Shown: positions 45,337 through 57,282 of the stretch, one piece after another
Position numbering within the stretch: position 1 is the stretch's first letter
Layout of the letters: the number at the start of each line of letters is the position of its first letter
Assembly: GCF_026745355.1 (NCBI RefSeq)
Contig: NC_079202.1
Span: forward strand, 56,460,655-56,524,654
Reading direction: 5' to 3'
DNA: 64,000 nucleotides
DNA from: Beta vulgaris subsp. vulgaris
Lineage: Eukaryota > Streptophyta > Magnoliopsida > Caryophyllales > Amaranthaceae
The notes under the pieces: model-generated
Told to the model about the DNA's origin: nothing
Database searches by the model: none
Seen by the model: only the letters and a program-made list of their open reading frames with translations
Made by a program: the position numbers and the translations under genes

Positions 45337-46863
45337 ATGTTGCATGGGACGTGTCGAAATATCAAAAGAGAAGCCCAAGCATGCGCATGGCTAGGCACAA
45401 CGTGGGCCTCTAAAATAATCCAGGAGAAATATGTGCTGAACAAAGACTACCCCACTAGTTTCAAGAGAGGTTCTCATATTTGGAAGAGCATTGGCTTGGG
45501 TTGGGACCTTTACAAAGATAGTTTAGCCTGGAAAATAGGAAATGGTGAAAGCATAAACTTGTGGAATGACAAATGGTTGTTTGGAGAAAATCTTAGATCA
45601 CTTGTACAGGGCCCCCTATTATCCCATGAATTGGACCTTAGACTTAGCAGCATTAAGGAGAGAGATATCACTAGGATAAGCTCCCTTGATTTTCCTATTG
45701 AATTGCTTTCTAAAATTCGTGCTATTCAATTCAATAATAGAAGTGATGAAACTTTCTGCCTCTGGACAAACCACAATAGATTTAGTTCTAAAATGGCTCT
45801 TGATTCTATTCTAGACTATCCTAATGTAGTGCCTTCGGATTGGATCTGGAAGAGTCCAGGGTATCCAAAAATGCAGTTATTTCTCTGGCAAATGTGGTGG
45901 GGTAGAATGCCGTCAAATGTCAACATCCACAAGAGAATTCCTACGACGAATAAATTCTGTATCTTTTGCCCCCACATGGAGGAGGACATGAATCACATCC
46001 TTCGGTCTTGTCCTCGTGCAACTGAAATATGGGTTGGCCTTAAAATTAACTTATTACGTTCCAACCAGTTAAATGATTGGCTAAATCTAAATCTTAATAA
46101 TTGTGAAATCTCTCCCTTTGCTAAAGTTCCTATAAATGTTATATTTGGCTTTGCATTATGGTTCTTGTGGATTAGAAGAAATTCTTGGGTATTCAAGAAG
46201 GAAAACATAAAGTCGGATGTCTTAATTAAAAAACTCTGTTGGGCCGCTACCGAATGGTTCTACACTAAGAGCCATACTAAGGTGGGTAAAGCTCCTAACC
46301 CCCCCGCTTCTTCTACCATACTTCAATGGACCCCCCCTAAAACCTCTTACCTAAAGATAAACACCGACGCATCTTTTCTTTCTTCATCCAAAGAAGCTTG
46401 TCTGGCAGCAGTCTGTAGAAATGAATTGGGAATTTGGGTAGAAGGAATACAATCAAAATCGTTAGCCTGTGATAGTGCAGAAGCGGAAATTAAAGCCATA
46501 TTTATGGCTCTAAATTGGGTGAGAGACAAGGGTTGGAGAAAGGTGATCATAGCAACTGATAGCATGATTGCTTGGAAGGCTACAAACACAATGACTAACC
46601 TTTCTACTAATACTTCGAGTTTATCAAATGAATGCAGGGTGTTGAGCCTAGAATTGCACGACGTCACCATCATCCATGAGGGAAGAGTCACAAATGCACT
46701 TGCTGATGCACTAGCTAAGGAAGCAAAAGGGAGAAGAGATGGTTTCAACACCATTTGTATTTTGTCTAACCCTCCCCCTGAATGCTTAAGAATCTATGAT
46801 TGTGAACTAAACAATGTTTTATTAACCTCGTCCGTGGAGGTGCAGGAGCCTTTAACTCCTTAG
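45337..46863 (+). CDS. 5'-truncated LINE ORF2: zf-RVT and intact RNase H domain
   Basis: C-terminal part of a plant L1-type retrotransposon polyprotein, 508 residues. The polymerase domain is absent. A linker follows (WKSIGLGWDLYKDSLAWKIG, INLWNDKWL), then the reverse-transcriptase zinc knuckle (FCIFCPHMEEDMNHILRSCP), then an RNase H domain (about 340-470). The RNase H acidic residues are in place: Asp in INTDASF, Glu in AEAEIKA, Asp in ATDSM and Asp in ALADALAKEA. The frame is free of stops, so the insertion is young. A poly(A) run follows at about 46916-46927, marking the 3' end. The Met at 45337 is an accident of the open frame. Confidence 0.88.
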   Translation: MLHGTCRNIKREAQACAWLGTTWASKIIQEKYVLNKDYPTSFKRGSHIWKSIGLGWDLYKDSLAWKIGNGESINLWNDKWLFGENLRSLVQGPLLSHELDLRLSSIKERDITRISSLDFPIELLSKIRAIQFNNRSDETFCLWTNHNRFSSKMALDSILDYPNVVPSDWIWKSPGYPKMQLFLWQMWWGRMPSNVNIHKRIPTTNKFCIFCPHMEEDMNHILRSCPRATEIWVGLKINLLRSNQLNDWLNLNLNNCEISPFAKVPINVIFGFALWFLWIRRNSWVFKKENIKSDVLIKKLCWAATEWFYTKSHTKVGKAPNPPASSTILQWTPPKTSYLKINTDASFLSSSKEACLAAVCRNELGIWVEGIQSKSLACDSAEAEIKAIFMALNWVRDKGWRKVIIATDSMIAWKATNTMTNLSTNTSSLSNECRVLSLELHDVTIIHEGRVTNALADALAKEAKGRRDGFNTICILSNPPPECLRIYDCELNNVLLTSSVEVQEPLTP

Positions 46864-46927
46864 TCTATCTACTGTAAAAGACATCTAATTATTTATGCAT
46901 GCTCAGTTATTTACCAAAAAAAAAAAT

Positions 46928-48404
46928 TGTTGGGATATGGCGGCGACAATTTCCTTAAGAATAATTTTATATGTTCTTTTAATTTGTTGGTTGTAATTGA
47001 ATAGGACAATTCATCGTACTTGTGCTGGACGTAGTACATCGCTAGACCTCTTGTATTGTTGTAAGCCAAATTTGTATTGGGTTAGTCAATATCCATCTTT
47101 AGTTCTTGATATAAATTAAATAAAAATAATATAATGTCAAACACATGAATTGATGACTATCTAGGAACCAACATAATATATTATTCTGTTCAACTTATAA
47201 TTCTGACTTTTTTTATATAAAAAAAAAGCTCATATAAATTCATTGGATCAATTTATGTTGAACACATGAATTTATAACTACTTGGAAACCAAAAGAATAT
47301 AGTGTTTTTATTAACCTAATTTTGACTTATTTTTTCATATAAATTTCACAAAATAACAAAATTAAGTTAAGATATATAAAGATAATATCAAATAAGAAAA
47401 TATCTGACCAAAATACACCCAAAATATTATCTCTACTCTACTATTGACTCACATGATTCATGCATGTTGTCACCTTGCACGCATCTTACTTAGAGCCTCT
47501 TTCATATTATTGAATGGCAATATAGTAAGTAACCTACTTCTTTGGTTTAATGCATTTACAAGAATCATAGTCACTAAAATTAGGAAATATCTTGTAATAA
47601 CGAAATAGGAGTATAACTTCATTAAGAAAGCTATCTTACTCTTGCATTTGGAGTACTTCAAATATAATTCTATTGATTTGCCACTTCTATTGATTATCTA
47701 TTACTAGCAATTATGAGAATTTATAATTAAAAACGAATAAATTTCATGAAATCTCACATGTATGATTATATATTTTCTCCTTATAATAGTGAGATTCGTA
47801 ATCAAAGTTTATAAAATTTAACCTTAAAATTGCAAGTTTTACCTGAATTATGACATAGAGGAAGTGTAACAAAACATGACAACAAACTAGAAACAACTCA
47901 ATGTAATCATATGCTCAAACATTTTCCTAAATCTGTGATACTTTATAGTGCGATCGTGTCAAATAAATCTGACATTGTTATAACCTATCAACCCTTAACA
48001 ATTTTATTTGACACATATATACATGATACATCTAACTATGTAGTTATCTACTTACACTGTGATCACACAAAATAATGGTGCATGCATGGTCGTCCGATCA
48101 ATCCCATGCATCTTCCTGGCCGGCCCATAAACTTTGAAGCCTTCAAATCACGTTATATTTGCCCTAAGTCCCTAACCCACCCAATTATTAGGTATAAATT
48201 AGTATTTTGGCTCAGACATACAATTTTCAAATATATTATTATTCATAAGTTTCATGATTAATTTTATTAGTTATTCGAATTTTTTTATCTAGTGCAAAAT
48301 TAAGTAATAGATGTTATGACATGATAAATTGTTATTTAAAAAATATTATAAGAAAGTGGGGAATAAAAATAACAATTTCAATAGAATTGTAAAACTTTAT
48401 TACG
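46928..48404. other. Gene-free AT-rich stretch
   Basis: Only an imperfect tandem pair is seen (47139 and 47257, each with ACACATGAATT followed by ACTA and GGAAACCAA-like words). Confidence 0.4.
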
Positions 48405-48546
48405 TTTTATTTTGAAACATTAAACATTGAAATTGTAGTGTATTGGTGGTTAAACTCTCACATTTCATTTCAAAGGTCATATGTGACACATGTTGGCAAG
48501 TATTATGTGACACTGTTTTCCTTATAGGAACGCCTTTTAATATAGA
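48405..48546 (-). mobile_element. Helitron 5' end, degraded copy
   Basis: Minus strand: TCTATATTAAAAGGCG after an A. The sequence to the left matches the copy at 42470-42687 (TGGTTAAACTCTCACATTTC). The 3' end is not found. Confidence 0.55.
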
Positions 48547-48642
48547 TTAGCGTATATGACCCTCTTAATTTTAATTTCGTATCATATTTAATTTGAAACT
48601 CATTTGACCTACATATATAGCTACGAGAATATTTATAGTATA

Positions 48643-48900
48643 CTTGGGTGTACCATGCTCATGGTACACCCCAAGACTATTTTTTCCAAATGAGCAAAAT
48701 GAACAAATGAGCAAATATTTCTACTCATTTAAGAAAATGAGCAAACACTTTTATTACAAAATGAGCAAATGAGTAAATGAGTAAATGAGCAAAATGCCCA
48801 TATGAGCAAATTTGGTGTCAAATGAGCACCTGAAATTCTAATTTATTACAAAAATACCCCTAGATATATCATGCTCATGATACACCCGGATGTACCATGA
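48643..48900. mobile_element. MITE with ATGAGCAAA repeats and palindromic ends
   Basis: The left end is an almost perfect palindrome around CCATGCTCATGG (48643-48675). The right end carries TCATGCTCATGATACACC. In between are many copies of ATGAGCAAA and its variants. Related ends occur at 51900-52045 and near 28215-28240. Confidence 0.6.
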
Positions 48901-48909
48901 TGAACTCAT

Positions 48910-48930
48910 ATATATATATATATATATATA
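48910..48930. repeat. (TA)n microsatellite
   Basis: About ten TA units, directly beside the MITE. Confidence 0.9.
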
Positions 48931-49849
48931 AGGTAAAATAAAACAATGTGGATATGTGGGAGTCCATGTCGATCAGCTTCTAGACCCTTCTTTATTTTAT
49001 GTTCTGATATAAACACACATGCTTATATACATTTCTCAACTTTGAGTGAATTAAGAAATAGAAGAGCTGAAATTAGGATTTAGGACCGTACTCTTTGTTG
49101 GATTGCATCTTAACTTTATTTAGACTTTCAGTTTTTAATAGATTATGATAGTGTATGTAGATTTCAGCTGCCCGCTACCTGTTTTTGATTGACATAACAT
49201 GAAAATATCAAAGGGGAATGCATTTTACTGTGCATGAATCTTCCTCTTTCTTTCTTAACCTCACAGTCAATTTCCGCTTTATTTTGGACCCCTCCCTTAC
49301 TTTAAAGATTACTTGATGGTGTAAGTTGTAGTATTATTTAATGTCAAGATAGACGCCAAATTAGAATGTTGTTTTCGTTTTAATTTGTGATTGTTAGTTC
49401 TAATACAATGTCCTTACTCCTAACTCAAGTGGCATATTTCATAATAACTCGTTATCAAACAAATTAAAGCCCACAAGATTTTGATTAGCATAATGAAAAT
49501 CCACCCGGTCAATTATATATAAAAAAAATATAGTAATGGTAAGTAGGAAGCATATGTGGTGTAGTAGTTATGTGTTTTGGAAGATTTTAAAATCTTACCA
49601 GGATTCCAGGAACAAGTATATGGTATGTTGATATAGAAGTATATAAAAGTTATAACCTCCTAATCTTTATCAGTATTTAAACTTACAAATTTCAAATTTG
49701 GACTTGATCAACCATTAAGCTATACATACTCGATCTTACATTAAATAGACATGTATTGTTAGTGCTTGATTCACCAAAAATCATTCACAAATTCATACAA
49801 AATATTACTTTATTATGGTGAAAAATGAAAAAGGGACTAGGATTTAATT
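48931..49849. other. Gene-free AT-rich stretch
   Basis: No gene or bounded element recognised. Confidence 0.4.
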
Positions 49850-49965
49850 CTTTTTTGTACAAAGTACAAAGAAGGGGAGGGGGAATCGAATCTGTGACCT
49901 ATCGTTCACAGCACCTCGATCAATCTAACCATTAGGCCAAGACATCCTTGGTTACTAGGATTTAA
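49850..49965 (-). mobile_element. SINE-like fragment
   Basis: A tRNA-like module on the minus strand (head near GGCCTAATGGTTAGATTGAT, B-box-like GATTCGA) is similar in wording to a fragment in omega-amidase intron 2 (39185-39270: CTATCGTTCACAACACCTCA). Target duplication not found. Confidence 0.5.
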
Positions 49966-51022
49966 TTATTAATTGTCAAATTCACATGTTTGTTAAGTGA
50001 ATGATCATGGGGATGAGAAAATGTTGTGTGGAATGGGAGTTGAGGGCCTCAATTTCCAAATAAGCGTCCTGAAAATTGACCGGCCGGGATTTACCATAAT
50101 GTTTTGAGTGACCTATTTAATTTTTTTTTTTTTTGATTTGGGACGGATTTTTGGCAACTTAAAAATGATTGTTTAGTTTAGAATTTGGACGGCCCGATTT
50201 TGGCTTGAAAAGGCGGGTTTTGGACACTAAAAATAAGCCTGGATTTTGGTTAGGCCCAATTAAGCTCAATTTTTTAAGACAAGCCTCTTGAACCCGACCT
50301 GACTGCCATTTGATTATCTCTAACATTTTCAGTTAATTTTTATCATTAGTAAAAGTCCAAAAAAACAACCTAATAACAATCATTTTACTAATTTCCATTT
50401 CCATTAATCTTCATTTCACCTGGTTTATTTTCATCCCCAAATTCTCATTCACACAAAACAAATGTAATGTTATATTGCATGAGATAACAGATAATTCAAG
50501 CTTTCACTTGAGAGTTGAGCCTATAAGTAGTTTAACCAAGATGTAACCCTAAAAGCAAAACAAGTAAAAGAATTAAAAGCTAGAAAAACATGGCACACAA
50601 TCCTCATATCACCCTTAGCTTATAGCAAATCCTAGCTTCGCCACTGCTCATGACCACGTGTTTGGATTCGAGTTCGGGTCCTCTAGAGTTTTAGTGAAAC
50701 TCTACAATGTAGAGTTGTATCTAAGCCATACAATTTAAAATTAAGGGCTCATATTGGTGTAAGGGAAAGATTTAGGGGTGGATTTTGATGAGATAAAATA
50801 GGGGGATTTTGGAAAGAGAATATATAAGCCGTTGATTTTTTTATTCAATGGTTGATATTGCTCAAACTCTACCTTACTAAGAAACCAGACTATCAATTAC
50901 AGTTCCAAAATGTGCATGACGATGCCTAACATAGATCTCCATCGCCCAACTCCTATTTAGCTATTTCCCATGTTAATTTCATTGTACTATCTCATAAGTA
51001 ACATGAAGACCACACACCCTTT
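49966..51022. other. Gene-free stretch
   Basis: No gene recognised. GC-skewed words such as GGACGGCCCGATTTTGG near 50190 suggest old hAT-like repeat debris. Confidence 0.35.
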
Positions 51023-51205
51023 TTACTTCCTATGCAAATGATTAGGTATGGCTTCAAAAGGAACCTTAGGGATGAAGGTAATAAATTTAGGACAACATGT
51101 AGGGCAAAGAAAATGTTGCATATGATCTCTCACATGATGATTGATGACAAACAATGGGCACAAAAGGATGTCAAAAAAATGATGCCCACATAGATTCTTT
51201 GTGTT
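51023..51205 (-). CDS. Small Cys/His-rich open frame, unrecognised
   Basis: The C-terminal part of a longer frame, about 60 codons (NLCGHHFFDILLCPLFVINH, then VRDHMQHFLCPTCCPKF, ending PNHLHRK and a stop). The spacing of Cys and His suggests a small zinc-binding fold, and the residue choice looks coding. Upstream sequence (51206-51367) stays open but is of poorer quality and could be intron. I recognise no family. A chance frame is possible. Confidence 0.3.
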   Translation of the reverse strand, partial: NTKNLCGHHFFDILLCPLFVINHHVRDHMQHFLCPTCCPKFITFIPKVPFEAIPNHLHRK

Positions 51206-51889
51206 ATTAGTCACTTCATATAAAAAAACACAACTACACGTTAATTCTGTGCATGAAAAGTAATTTTTACCTATGTAACAGGATATTCCCAAATTACTGA
51301 TCGATTTGGTTGCTTTTTGTTTTTTTGATGAGATGATAAAGTGGATAAAAATGGCCATTGCATGCATGAAAGACTACATTGTTATTTGTTAGTAATATAA
51401 ACAGAATGATGCCTATTTATCAACCCCTTATCTGCTTGCATGCCTGTTCCATGTGATGGTGTTTGTTAAAAAGAAGCCAATTAGTTAGGAGTCTTAGCTT
51501 TCTGTAGGTTACACATTCTTCCCGGCCACTATAGAATAAATTTATCAAATTATGTCATTATTTGGGAGAGACCCAGAATTTTTATGTTCTTCTTTTTCCT
51601 TTGCTTTTCTTATTTGGGAACATTCGTTCATAATTCCTAAGTAGAAGAATTAAGGGAAGTTATATATAATAGGTTAGGATTTCGTTGTAAATATTTTTTT
51701 TGTAGGGGGGTTTATGGATCCACCAATTTTTCTTTTCTAGGTCTTGCTTTTACTTACCTCTAATCAATCACAAATCTAGGATTTGTTAGTTTGTCGGCAC
51801 AAAGTGGCATGGCCACTTCCCTTTCACTTCCATATGTAGCTTTTGTGAGGCAAAACTTTTTTTCTTAGAATGCTTTCATCATGCACCCG

Positions 51890-52045
51890 ATATTATTTTT
51901 TACTCATTTGCTTATTTGCTCATTTGGAGCTCTACTTATTACTATGTGATAAGGTCTATTTGGAGGTTTTTAAATAAGCAATGAGCAAAAAAATTGTCTT
52001 AAGTGTACCATGAACATGGTACATACGAGTGTATGACAAAAATTC
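51890..52045. mobile_element. MITE related to 48643-48900
   Basis: Contains CTCATTTGCTTATTTGCTCA on the left and the palindrome GTACCATGAACATGGTAC on the right, the same words as the element at 48643. Confidence 0.5.
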
Positions 52046-52099
52046 CTGTTTTTTTATCTTCTACTATATTATCATTTGTCATTCTTAAGAGTCATCTGT

Positions 52100-52735
52100 A
52101 AATAAAGGATGACTAGTTAAATTTCGGTCTAACTGATAAATATTTTGATGTGAAGAATTTATGTCCTCGACTTAAATGCAATTACTAATATATAATGGAT
52201 CGTAATATAGAGATAATAAGTTCGTTATATTGGGTCGTCGTCTATACGTCTTGCTAGAGAAAGCTATAGAACTTCGGATTAGTGAATAAATAAACCCGAA
52301 ACCCAATGTAACGGATCCTACAAGGTCACACATTAAACTTGGATCAACAAAAGAAACCTAGGGCCCAAGAGGGCCCTAGGGTGCCCGGCCAAGAGAGGGG
52401 AAAAGGAGAGAAATCTGACCTAAATACTTTTATATATTGGGGTTAGGCAGAAAGAAAACAGTCAGTTTATTCTCTTATTATTTTCTCTCTCCTATTCTCT
52501 CTCTTCAAAAGTCACGTAATACTCCTCAAACAAGAAAGAAGTTTTCTTCCTTTCCAACTAGCATTGGTGGAGTGTTGATCTGGGTTGGTGGACTAAGTAG
52601 AGGAATCACATCTGAGATTTTCAATCCGGGTTATTCAAGCTTTGTGGAAACCACGCTACAAAGGTTATTTCTAAACTTGTATGTGATCCTTAATTGTATA
52701 TGCATGTGATCCTGATTTAAGTGCTTATGAATTTG
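52100..52735 (+). mobile_element. LTR-like sequence (Ty1/copia style), tentative
   Basis: Low-copy-looking sequence with an LTR-like order: a unique upstream part, a near-palindrome AGGGCCCAAGAGGGCCCT at 52361-52378, a TATA-like TTTTATATATTGG near 52429, then CT-rich leader. No clear TG...CA boundaries or target duplication were found. Confidence 0.3.
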
Positions 52736-53349
52736 ATTCATGAAATTCCGCTTTATAGTACTTATATATTCCTTCATGATTATCTTAAAGTCTAAATAAA
52801 GTATTCACAAACTTTGGCATGTATTAATGATATTTAGGTAATTTAGTTTAAACTATCATAATTAACTTTTGAGTTTGAGCTAGGGACGGGGCTACCGGAT
52901 GTTATGGAGAGCAAAAGGATCATCTCCATTTACTAAACAGTCTAGTTACTTGTTGGGTAGTTAAAAAGGATAGATGAAGGTTTCAAACATTTTTTAATCT
53001 TTTCTTTCTCAAAATATAGTACATGTCTTCATTTATAAGACTAAGTAAACGATCTAGCATTTGGAAAGGATCCACACATGTTAGAATCGTAGACTTGTAG
53101 GGGAAGGTATAAGGAGATTCAATTGGATTTTGGTGACATTCTACTCCATATATAACATGCATGCCATGCAGTGTGATTGTTATATAATAGACTTCCTCCT
53201 TTTTATTTGAAACGCAATAAATGAATATTTTATACCTCATAAATAATATCTTTTTGTTGCATTATTTAAAACGAAACGAGAAAGTACACGTATTTATCAC
53301 TTGCTACATCACAATATGTATACCATTAATTTTTGCGTTTGGTTATTAA

Positions 53350-54702
53350 TGATAGGCGTGTCGCGCACCTAACAAAAATAAATAACCTAACTAATCCTCC
53401 TAACTATGTAGTAGGGTAAGTCAGAGTCGAATCCACAGGGATAAAGTTGTTCTATGATTAGCCCTTAAATAATGGTAAGACTAAGGGAGATTAATATCAA
53501 GAATAATGGTGGAATTAAACTATACTAATCAATATAAAAATAAAAGACTCTATAGTTAAGCATCCCCACTAGCACGAAATAATACAAAATAATTTCTACC
53601 CCAAACTAATAAATTAAATGTTCACAAGGAAAAGTACACCCTATAAAGTACCATAAACCTCTCCCGAGTATCTATGACTTCTCTAATATGCATTCAAGTC
53701 TACTCCCGTGGAATCATGCAAATTAAAGACATTAAACACGACACTTTAACTTCCTAACAATCCATTCTACCTACTCCCGTGGAGAACTTCATGCCCTTAA
53801 TTGAAATACTCAAATCCGTCAAAATCCAACTCCCGTTGTGATCAAGACAATGGAATCATAACAATACTAGTTATCCCTAATCTAGTATTGAAATATGCAC
53901 AATCAATTAAGCAAGAACAATTAACAATTAATATGAGAATTTAAAGAAACAATCATGAATTAAATCATACTAGGGTTTAACTTAACCATAAATAAAAGAA
54001 ACTAAGGGTTTACACTAAAAACTAGAGAGAAAGAGAGGAGAGAAAACTAAAACCTAAACCTAGAAAATAACGTGATCGAGAGGGAGAGGGAGAGAGAAAG
54101 AATGAAAACCTATCTAAATAAATATTCAATAACCTAATATGACTTGGAAAGTAATTACAAGATAAAGAAAGTCTTAAATAAATCATTAATACGCGGATTA
54201 GTGATCCGCGCGTACGCGTGGCATATTCCAGCAGAATCAGTGCAATCTTCCAAAAGGCATAACTCCTTGACTAAAAGTCTCCTCGGGGCGTGCCACCTAT
54301 GGTTGGAAAGATCTTCAAGTCTAGTTTCCAAATCTGGTGGAATTACTCGATTATAAGAATCACATCAAAAGTTATGATCAGAAGAGTAGACATGACTCTT
54401 TTTCACATTTCTTCTAATGATTTTCCGCTTCGTTTTCGCTCAAATTCGTACTATAAAATATCTATGACGATCCTTATGCATTGTAACTCCTTTCCAAGTG
54501 CTCCTAATCCTCAAGTTTAGTTAATCATACTCCAAATAAGTCTTCAATGCCTGAAATTCATCAAAAACAAGAAAACATACCGAATAGGAGTAGAAAATCA
54601 TAACTTAAGAATATAATGCAATAATGAACCTAAATATGAAACTAAATGCTCTAAAATGCAAACTAAATGCATCTAAAAACTATATATAAAAACGACTTAT
54701 CA
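53350..54702. mobile_element. Solo LTR with 5-bp target duplication
   Basis: Begins TGATAGG and ends CTTATCA, flanked by perfect ATTAA (53345-53349 and 54703-54707). Shares with the LTR at 77-1730 the termini and the stretch around AATCCACAGGGATAAAG (53432-53448), and has a GC-rich palindromic patch at 54190-54222 (GCGGATTAGTGATCCGC then GCGTACGCG). No internal region, so it is a recombination product. By analogy with 77-1730 its sense strand is minus. Confidence 0.9.
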
Positions 54703-54991
54703 ATTAACAAGAATAAGGCTGGTTACTTACTCGGATTGGTTTGGGCGTGTGTTCTGTTTGATACTTTGTAATGACGGGCTAACCTTGTAATAATGATTTA
54801 GAAAACCTGAACTCCAGTCTATCCTATTTAGTAAAAACCTATATAACTCATTTTGTTAGTTTTTTTGTTTAAAATTAAAACAACTATTATGTCGAAACTT
54901 TCAATTAACCGAACAAGTTCACTAAAAAAAAGTATGCATGTTTTAGTTTATAAAAAATACTCATGATCTAATTTAGTGATATTTATATATA

Positions 54992-55688
54992 TATCTCTAT
55001 TATATAAGCTAGGGGGGAGTTAGAGTTATGGTGTTCTCTCTTGAAAAGACTTTTATACCTTTAATCTCACAAAAAATAACAAAGAATTTTTTATTTTAAT
55101 TCTTTCCTCATTTACAAATATGGATAATAAGGAAAGTTGTACATTACCAAAAAAGAAATACATAAAAATATGTGGAAAAAAAATCACAATTGAAAATATA
55201 AACTAATGACTCGATCAATTTTCAAACAATTATAAAAGCAAATATTGACAAAGTGAAGCTCCAATCTATGATGGGAACTGATACTTTTTTTTGGTTTGAA
55301 GTTTGTGTTTGCAATTGAGTTTGTGTTATTGAAAAATTTAATTGAGTTTGAATTTAAGTTGTCTCTATAATGAAAATGTCATGTATTTTATTTTGTTATT
55401 GTATGTGGTATTAATGTGTGACAAATTTTGATTATGAATATTTTATTTTGACTGAATCTTTTTTATTGACAAGTTTATGTGATTGAGCATTGTATGAGTT
55501 GATTGTATTTAATAGAGACTTGATTGATTATTTTTTTTTTGGCAAATTTATGTATGGAATTGGTTTTGATTAACTGCTATAGGTTTTATTTCGAAATTTG
55601 GAATGTAATATTTATGTTGTGGAGAGGTAATTAAGTAAATTACTAAGGGGACACCGGTGCTTCCCTCTTAGATTATATAGTAGAGATT
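54992..55688. mobile_element. TIR-bounded element with duplicated right end
   Basis: Left ATCTCTATTATATAAGCTAG and right (inverted) ATCTCTACTATATAATCTAA match imperfectly. The last roughly 95 bp, including ATGTAATATTTATGTTGTGG and ACTAAGGGGACA, is repeated once more directly to the right (55694-55780). Class uncertain; the left end also resembles some Helitron 5' ends. Confidence 0.5.
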
Positions 55689-55780
55689 TGGAAATTTGAA
55701 ATGTAATATTTATGTTGTGGAGGGACAATTAAGTGAATTACTAAGGGGACATCGTTGCTCCCCTCTTAACTTATATAATA

Positions 55781-56243
55781 CTAGTTTTATATGTACACGA
55801 TGTGTGCGAAAATACTTAACACTCTAAAGGTTAGTAATACAAATTACCCTCGCTCCGACCTATTTATGTGGATGACTTATCAACATCCATAAGCCAAATG
55901 TGTTGATGAACCATCAAGCCATTAATTACCATCATCATTAATAAAAATAATAATTCATCATCACAATAGTTACTTATTCTAACTAGTTTCTAAGCATGTG
56001 TAATTATATTTTTCATTTATTAATGTTTATTATAAAATAATAACACCAAAAGTCACTTGGTTTAGTGCTTTCTTTAGTATAGCTTGAATTAAGTTATGCA
56101 ATCACATCTTATATAATACATTGATTGATTTTTTATTATTGTAAATTAGCTACATGCAATAAAATATTCTAAGAGAGAACATCACATTGCACTGTTCCTT
56201 TCTCATAAACTTTTAATAGAAACGCCTTTTAATATTGCGTGGA
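55781..56243 (-). mobile_element. Non-autonomous Helitron
   Basis: The minus-strand 3' end is CTAG followed by T (55784-55781), with the subterminal hairpin GCACAC/GTGTAC around ATC (55793-55807). The 5' end TCCACGCAATATTAAAAGGC follows an A at 56244. Carries the same internal CACTTGGTTTAGTGCTTT tRNA-like wording as other copies. Confidence 0.75.
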
Positions 56244-56746
56244 TATTCATAAGCAAAAATAGTATTACCATGTCATCCCTGTTTTGATATTGTTCCGGTA
56301 TAGAAGGAACTTAGACAACCCCATTCAAATATTACTATCATACTACTATACGGGATACCCTCATTTCTAATTAATCTACACTGTCAACAATAACCAAGGG
56401 AAAAAGAAAATGTATAAGAGAGTAGAGGACAAACATATATACTTTAGGTGAGAAAAAAGAAAAAAATTAATGCATCGCATATTCGCATAGGATTTGGAAT
56501 CGAGGTATGAGGGATCGAGGGTCCATTGCATGTATGATGTATGTGTGGGTAAATATGTGTGTGTATATTTTACTATAAACGCAATCATGATCTTTGCTTA
56601 AACTAAATCAGCCGAAAGTTCTTCTGCACCTCCGACGAATTTAGGCAAAAGTTCCTCCTGTACGCTTGGGCTCATCAAGTGCAAGAAATTATGAAAAGAC
56701 ATTATCAGATTAATGCGAAGTACTTCCTCCCATCAATATACTTATA

Positions 56747-57274
56747 GCTAGGGATGGCAAAAATTGATCCAACTAGATAATCCGATTTGAAAATTTCGGG
56801 TTTGGGTTGAGATTTTCGACCTGAAATAAAAAATGGGTCGACCCAACCCAACCTGAAAATATAATGGATTAGGTTCGGGTTGACTTTTTGAACTTGAAAA
56901 TAACCCGAATAACCTAATTTAAAAGTCGAATTATTTTTAGGTCGGATCAACTTGAAATTAACCTAGACTTTCATAATTTATAGAACCTATCTTTTATTAT
57001 TCTTATTTGTATTGGACCAAGCTCATTTCTTGGCTCACCTAAATTTCATTTCAATTCATTAACCCATACTTTCATAACTTAGCGTGTATAGTTGAATTTC
57101 ATTTCAGGTCATTTTGGGTTAATTTCGGATCAACCCGAAATCGGTAAGATCGGGTTTGGGTTATGATTTTCGACTTGAAATTAGAATCAGATCGGGTTTG
57201 GGTTAGAAGTAAATGACCTGAAATATAAATTATACCAACCTGAAATCGACCCAAATCGATCTAATTGCCAACCC
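56747..57274. mobile_element. hAT-like MITE with 8-bp target duplication
   Basis: Perfect TACTTATA on both sides (56739-56746 and 57275-57282). The ends GGGATGGCAA and (inverted) GGGTTGGCAA are typical of hAT MITEs. The interior repeats GGGTTTGGGTT and GACCTGAAAT words in both orientations. Confidence 0.88.
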
Positions 57275-57282
57275 TACTTATA

